Made by a program: the position numbers and the translations under genes
Notes under the pieces: model-generated
Databases searched by the model: none
Seen by the model: the letters and a program-made list of their open reading frames with translations, nothing else
What the model was told of the DNA's origin: nothing
Source: Lates calcarifer
Lineage: Eukaryota; Chordata; Actinopteri; Centropomidae
Reading direction: 5' to 3'
Length of the DNA: 64,000 bases
Assembly (NCBI RefSeq): GCF_001640805.2
Contig: NC_066852.1
Location: 6,432,194-6,496,193 of the forward strand
In this document: positions 62,226 to 64,000 of the stretch, one piece after another
How the letters are laid out: each line of letters begins with the position of its first letter
Position numbering within the stretch: the stretch's first letter is position 1

Positions 62226-64000
62226 ATGCTGTGGCTGAGTCTTCTGATTATCCTTCTGGCTGGCCACACTCCTGTGATGGGCTTACCTCTCCGAACCTCA
62301 GACCTGCCTACACAGCCTCATGCTGGACCATCTGGAGCTGACCGGGAGTTTGCAGAGGTATTTGTCACTTTACACATGGAATAGTATGAAAGACAGCATG
62401 CTGGATTTACAGGTCTCTTAGCTGGGCTAGTGTTATTTTATTTCTGGAATGTTCACTCTGGACAGCTTTACAGCCCCTTTACCTTGGTCTGAGTGGAGCT
62501 CTGCTCAGGTATAGTAGTGATTTGTTAGTTTTAGGTTTCCCTAAAAGCTCCTTTAATCATCTTATTGTTGACCCACAGGATCTAAGTTTCCACTTCCAGA
62601 AAAATATTGTATATGGCTCCAGAAAGTCATAGTATTCCTATTATTCTTTCTAGCACTACATTATGAAAGCTTATATTGAAGTTAAGTAACATGGATTTGT
62701 ATCCACAGTGTTTCGTGAGAGCTGGTTACTCTGTAAGCACACTGTGTTTTTCAGTGTCAGCTGTTGGACATTTCTACCCCCATGAAACATCACCTGAAGT
62801 GAAATGAGATACGCTGATAATATTTCTGACTAGACTCACTTCTCAAGAAGACAGTGACAAAGGGGGGTGTGCTTTCTACAAAACCAGTGTTATCTTTTGA
62901 TAACAGATAACAACAGACTGAATATATGAGCAACCACAACCTCACAGCTAATTGCAACATTTGCCAAATAAAATATACTGTATTACATGCCTGCCAATCC
63001 TGTGGTTAATTACCACTATCACTTTTTCATGTATTATTAGATCAAATAACTCCATATTTAAAGAGAAAATATTTATTATGGTAAAGTTTTTTTTAAAATC
63101 TAATATTAATTCTATATTTTGTTAAATGAAAATCATGTTTATATTTCTCAGATATATCAAGTCAGTCAAGTCCTGTGCTAGTTCTTTAATAATTAATTAT
63201 TTGTTGGCCAGAGTAGTCAGATTACATTTAATATATTTTGTATATGCATACAAGAACCATTCTTAAACTGAAGGATTTATCAGTATGCGGACAGCTACTG
63301 GCATCCTTCGATGGGCCAGAAAATATAATCATTAAATCTTGTTTGCTCCCTATTTGCTGTGCTCTGTTCTTTTACTGTGTTGCATATTCAAACAGTTATC
63401 ACTCACATTACAGAGGTGTTAGAGTAATGAAAGTTAAGAACATGTGGCCTTGAAGATTAGTGCACCAATGTTTACAGAGCTGTCAGAGAAGTCAGTGGCG
63501 ACAAAATCTTTAGGCGCTGTGTGGCTGCTCAACACCTGCAATTACATGAGTACCATACTGTTTCTGCAGCATACTGTTATTAAAGGTTTGAGGAAATGTT
63601 TGGAATGTTTACTGTAAAGTCTGTAGTCATTTCATGAACAGTGTTACTACTCAACTAGCATGACTTTGTGAGGAAAAAGGGGCTTACCTTCTACAAATTG
63701 TTTTCAAGCTACTCAGATTGTCAAATCTCAGCATATTTGTTACTTTAGTAGACTGTAGTAATCATCACTTATTATCATCTTCAGGAATATCTATGGCGAT
63801 TCTATGGCTACCAGCCCAAGTTAGCAAGACAGAAGAGGACTACAGACAAAGATGAAGATGCTGATTGGAAGACTGGACTGTGTGATAAGCTTCAGAGCAT
63901 GCAGCGATTCTTTGGTTTACATCCAAGTGGAGAGCTGGACAAAGAGACCCTGGCAGTTATGAAGAGGCCGCGCTGTGGTCTGTCAGATGTGGAACAATTT
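62226..64000 (+). CDS. Secreted matrix metalloproteinase, first two coding exons (cut by window end)
   Basis: Exon 1 is 62226-62357, and exon 2 begins at 63785 and runs past the window end. They join in phase 0 and give 116 residues. Exon 1 is a signal peptide (MLWLSLLIILLAGHTPVMG) and a short linker ending FAE. Exon 2 is the propeptide: EYLWRFYGY near its start, LQSMQRFFGLHPSGELDKETL, and the cysteine switch PRCGLSD followed by VEQF. The free cysteine holds the catalytic zinc until the propeptide is removed. The exon 1/2 join after FAE is like that of collagenase/stromelysin-type genes (MMP13, MMP20, fish mmp30). I cannot choose among them without the catalytic and hemopexin exons. The usual switch is PRCG(V/N)PD; here the proline is serine. 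A DKDEDAD insertion-like acidic stretch sits in the first propeptide helix region. Confidence 0.85.

Noticed and set aside
1..64000. Bacterial-type systems, CRISPR arrays, tRNA or rRNA genes
   Set aside because: None was seen; the window is ordinary fish gene territory with introns and repeats throughout.

Overview
The window is vertebrate nuclear DNA, almost certainly from a spiny-rayed (percomorph) teleost. The genes are split into many small GT-AG exons. The introns and spacers are AT-rich and carry short non-autonomous repeats, Tc1 and hAT debris and dinucleotide runs of kinds common in fish. I saw no bacterial gene, CRISPR array, rRNA or tRNA. Exon ends were placed by hand from splice signals, reading phase and remembered family sequences. 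In the four genes that lie fully inside the window, all internal exons join in phase, apart from one extra base in samsn1.

Layout. (1) 447-11646, plus strand: a SAMSN1-type SH3/SAM adaptor in 15 coding exons, with a +1 disruption in the SAM exon. (2) 14199-27578, minus strand: a complete gdpd5 (GDE2) gene in 15 coding exons, 578 residues; a possible non-coding first exon lies near 33.4-33.8 kb. (3) 40998-43199, plus strand: serpinh1 (HSP47), four coding exons, 410 residues, ending in RDEL. (4) 45648-52045, plus strand: acer3 (alkaline ceramidase 3), 11 coding exons, 267 residues. (5) 62226 to the window end, plus strand: the first two coding exons of a secreted matrix metalloproteinase, cut by the window edge. 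samsn1 and gdpd5 are tail to tail; gdpd5 and serpinh1 are head to head.

The genes act in different processes: lymphocyte-type signalling, surface GPI-anchor or lipid cleavage, collagen folding in the ER, ceramide breakdown, and matrix turnover. GDPD5, SERPINH1 and ACER3 sit together on human 11q13.5, so the middle of the window looks like an ancient linkage block. serpinh1 and the metalloproteinase both concern collagen or matrix, but I see no sign that they are co-regulated.

The main surprise is in gdpd5. Both catalytic histidines of the phosphodiesterase domain are arginine, at residues 233 and 275 of the predicted protein, while the metal-binding Glu/Asp pair and the rest of the gene are intact. 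This looks like a natural pseudo-enzyme form of GDE2. The 52-62 kb part holds a Tc1 remnant, a decayed transposon gene with a later hAT-like insertion that still shows its 8-bp target duplication, and several older repeats.
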